Part shown: positions 14,409 through 15,845 of the stretch, piece after piece
Layout of the letters: every line of letters begins with the position of its first letter
Numbering within the stretch: the stretch's first letter is position 1
Origin: Candidatus Cloacimonadota bacterium
Lineage (GTDB): Bacteria > Cloacimonadota > Cloacimonadia > Cloacimonadales > TCS61
Reading direction: 5' to 3'
Assembly (NCBI GenBank): GCA_030596265.1
Contig: JAUVKM010000017.1
Span: 1 to 15,845, forward strand
DNA length: 15,845 nt
Translations under genes and position numbers: made by a program
The notes under the pieces: generated by a model
The model's database searches: none
Seen by the model: the letters and a program-made list of their open reading frames with translations, nothing else
Told to the model about the DNA's origin: nothing

Positions 14409-15530
14409 ATGATTAATCCATTCCAATTTGGCAAAGTTGTTCGTGATAAACAATTCTGTAATCGTCAGAGAGAACTTAGAGATTTAGCTGCAACAATAAA
14501 GAGCGGTAATTCGCTTTGGCTATATTCACCACGTCGATTGGGGAAAACCTCGTTGGTTGTAAACACCTTTTCTCAGATTAAAGAAGTTAAAACTATCTAT
14601 TTTGATCTCTTCAATATCCGTGACAGTAGAGAATTTGCGACAAAATATCTTAACACCCTAACTCACGAGCTTTTTACATGGAAGCTAGATGTAACCTCTA
14701 TTCTAAAAAAATTATCCGGTCATCTTAAAATGATAACTCCTACGGTTTCCCTGGATACGATGGGCAATCCATCAATAGGCATTGATATTAAATCAAACGA
14801 AGTATCACAGACAATCGAATCAATTCTGGAATTACCGCAAAAACTAAACTACTCCAAACCAATCTGTATCGCATTCGATGAATTCCAGGAAGTGGAGAGG
14901 TTAGATCCTTTCCTGAAAAACATTATGCGTTCGGTATTTCAACACCAGCAGAATGTGAGTTACATTTTCCTTGGAAGTAAAGAATCATTGATGAATACAA
15001 TTTTTTCTGATGCGAAATCTCCTTTTTTCCAATTTGGAGAAAAAATGAAACTCGATCCGATTTCCAATTCTGAGTTAACTGCATACATCAAATCTATGTT
15101 TAAAGAAACTCAATTAAAAATTAAAAATGAAACAATTGAAAATATTCTGCAACTCAGCGGATGCCATCCTCATTACACCCAATATGCTGCTTATGTTGCA
15201 TGGGGATTGATCAATCAGAAAATTCAACAAGATGAGAACTTTAAACAAATTTGGCTTTCTCGTATTATTGAAAGTCAATCGGATGCTTTTCGAACTATTT
15301 TTGAACAACTAAATGCAAACCAAAGAAAAGTTTTATACACTCTCAGCGATATTGATGACCAAAGTATTTTGTCAAAAGAGACGATGACCAAATATGATCT
15401 TCCTCCAAAATCTACTGTTAATACTGCGCTTAACAGTTTATTACATAAAACACTTATCCTGAAATCAATCGGTTCTTATAGATTCGAAAACCCAATCTTT
15501 AAAATTTGGATAAATAAATTGTATGATTAA
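14409..15530 (+). CDS. AAA ATPase of the archaeal-type ATP-binding family (PF01637-like)
   Basis: A 373-aa P-loop ATPase. It opens MINPFQFGKVV (1-11), the usual start of this family, with CNRQRELRDL (17-26) ahead of the Walker A loop SPRRLGKTSLV (40-50). Walker B is IAFDEFQEV (154-162), and a sensor-like YIFLGSKESLM follows. The C-terminal 70 residues (from RKVLYTLSDID) look like a winged helix ending FENPIFKIWINKLY. I use the ATG at 14409, which has GGAG five bases upstream; an ATG six codons earlier (14391) lacks one. Family members are abundant in archaea and some bacteria, often as multi-copy accessory genes; their role is unknown, with DNA- or mobile-element-related and STAND-like signalling functions proposed. 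It follows a repeat-bearing gap and has its own candidate promoter. Confidence 0.85.
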   Translation: MINPFQFGKVVRDKQFCNRQRELRDLAATIKSGNSLWLYSPRRLGKTSLVVNTFSQIKEVKTIYFDLFNIRDSREFATKYLNTLTHELFTWKLDVTSILKKLSGHLKMITPTVSLDTMGNPSIGIDIKSNEVSQTIESILELPQKLNYSKPICIAFDEFQEVERLDPFLKNIMRSVFQHQQNVSYIFLGSKESLMNTIFSDAKSPFFQFGEKMKLDPISNSELTAYIKSMFKETQLKIKNETIENILQLSGCHPHYTQYAAYVAWGLINQKIQQDENFKQIWLSRIIESQSDAFRTIFEQLNANQRKVLYTLSDIDDQSILSKETMTKYDLPPKSTVNTALNSLLHKTLILKSIGSYRFENPIFKIWINKLYD

Positions 15531-15593
15531 GTATTTAATCTTTCAAGTTGGGTGAATAGAATAAGAACAATAAAATAATCGAGGAGAATCAAT

Positions 15594-15845
15594 TTGTCTT
15601 ACATAAAAATAATAGATGAAGAAAAAGCGACGGGAAAACTGAAAGAAGTTTATGAATCAATTGCCGGATATGGCAAAAAGATGGCTCACGTTTTAAAGGT
15701 TCAGAGTTTGAATCCGGAAGCAATGAAAGCACACTATCAATTCTATCGCAGTATTATGTTTGGAAAATCCGATCTTACTCGTGCACAACGTGAAATGATA
15801 GCAATTGTCGTCTCTTCGGAAAACAACTGCTTTTACTGAATTACT
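15594..15845 (+). CDS. AhpD-like / carboxymuconolactone decarboxylase-family peroxidase, probably a selenoprotein (partial)
   Basis: The TTG start at 15594 follows GAGGAGA and matches the start of the fragment at 12117. The protein reads as the N-terminal half of a peroxidase-related AhpD-like enzyme: DEEKATGKLKEVYESIAG (8-25), VLKVQSLNPEAMKAHYQFYR (33-52), SIMFGKSDLTRAQREMIAIV (53-72), VSSENNCFY (73-81). In the family this last stretch continues with Cys, two residues and His-His (CxxC then H), acting in thiol-based peroxide reduction. Here the codon at the second Cys is TGA (15837-15839), followed in frame by Ile-Thr to the window edge. The upstream 81 residues are intact, and TGA is a normal stop elsewhere in the window. 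I read it as probable selenocysteine (Cys79-x-x-Sec82). A nonsense mutation or sequencing error is the alternative; the SECIS element would lie just beyond the window. Confidence 0.75.

Noticed and set aside
15837..15839. TGA read as a genome-wide reassigned sense codon (Trp or Gly)
   Set aside because: mnmE ends CIGK then TGA, and engB and the tandem kinase end at natural positions with TGA, so TGA is a normal stop in this genome.

Overview
This is a low-GC bacterial window with strong Shine-Dalgarno sites (AAGGAGG or GAGGTGA types). It encodes a SusC/RagA-style TonB-dependent receptor with a carboxypeptidase-regulatory-like N-terminus, which suggests the FCB superphylum. The strong ribosome binding sites argue against typical Bacteroidota, so a Cloacimonadota- or Marinimicrobia-like lineage is my best guess (inference, low-to-moderate confidence). 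TGA is an ordinary stop here: mnmE ends in its hallmark CIGK followed by TGA, and engB also ends in TGA.

Left part (1-6620) is on the minus strand. It holds the first 11 codons of a probable exported protein, about 400 bp of gene-free repeat-bearing DNA, a hairpin terminator, the TonB-dependent receptor, an exported e(P4)/class C-type HAD phosphatase, a degenerate inverted-repeat element, a 470-aa protein made of two fused deoxynucleoside kinase domains, and a small cysteine-rich multi-pass membrane protein.

Middle part (6757-11039) is a plus-strand housekeeping run: queD (queuosine precursor), engB (ribosome-assembly GTPase), dxs (isoprenoid precursor) and mnmE (tRNA wobble-uridine modification). 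The engB P-loop is aberrant: the invariant glycine before Lys-Ser is Val.

Right part (11040-15845) is mosaic. It holds a DUF2971 gene, an 18-codon fragment of a carboxymuconolactone decarboxylase/AhpD-like gene, a DUF559 PD-(D/E)XK endonuclease gene bracketed by hairpin repeats, a beta-CASP metallo-beta-lactamase RNase-like gene, an archaeal-type AAA ATPase gene and a second AhpD-like gene running off the window. A dispersed repeat of about 70-80 bp sits just after both mnmE and the beta-CASP gene.

The strongest discoveries are three. First, the last gene has an in-frame TGA exactly where the second Cys of the family CxxC redox motif belongs (C-F-Y-TGA-I-T), which suggests a selenocysteine AhpD-like peroxidase. 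Second, the DUF559 cassette has hairpin repeats that also supply the ribosome binding sites of two genes, and it abuts a truncated copy of the AhpD-like gene. Third, the engB P-loop substitution affects a usually essential GTPase.
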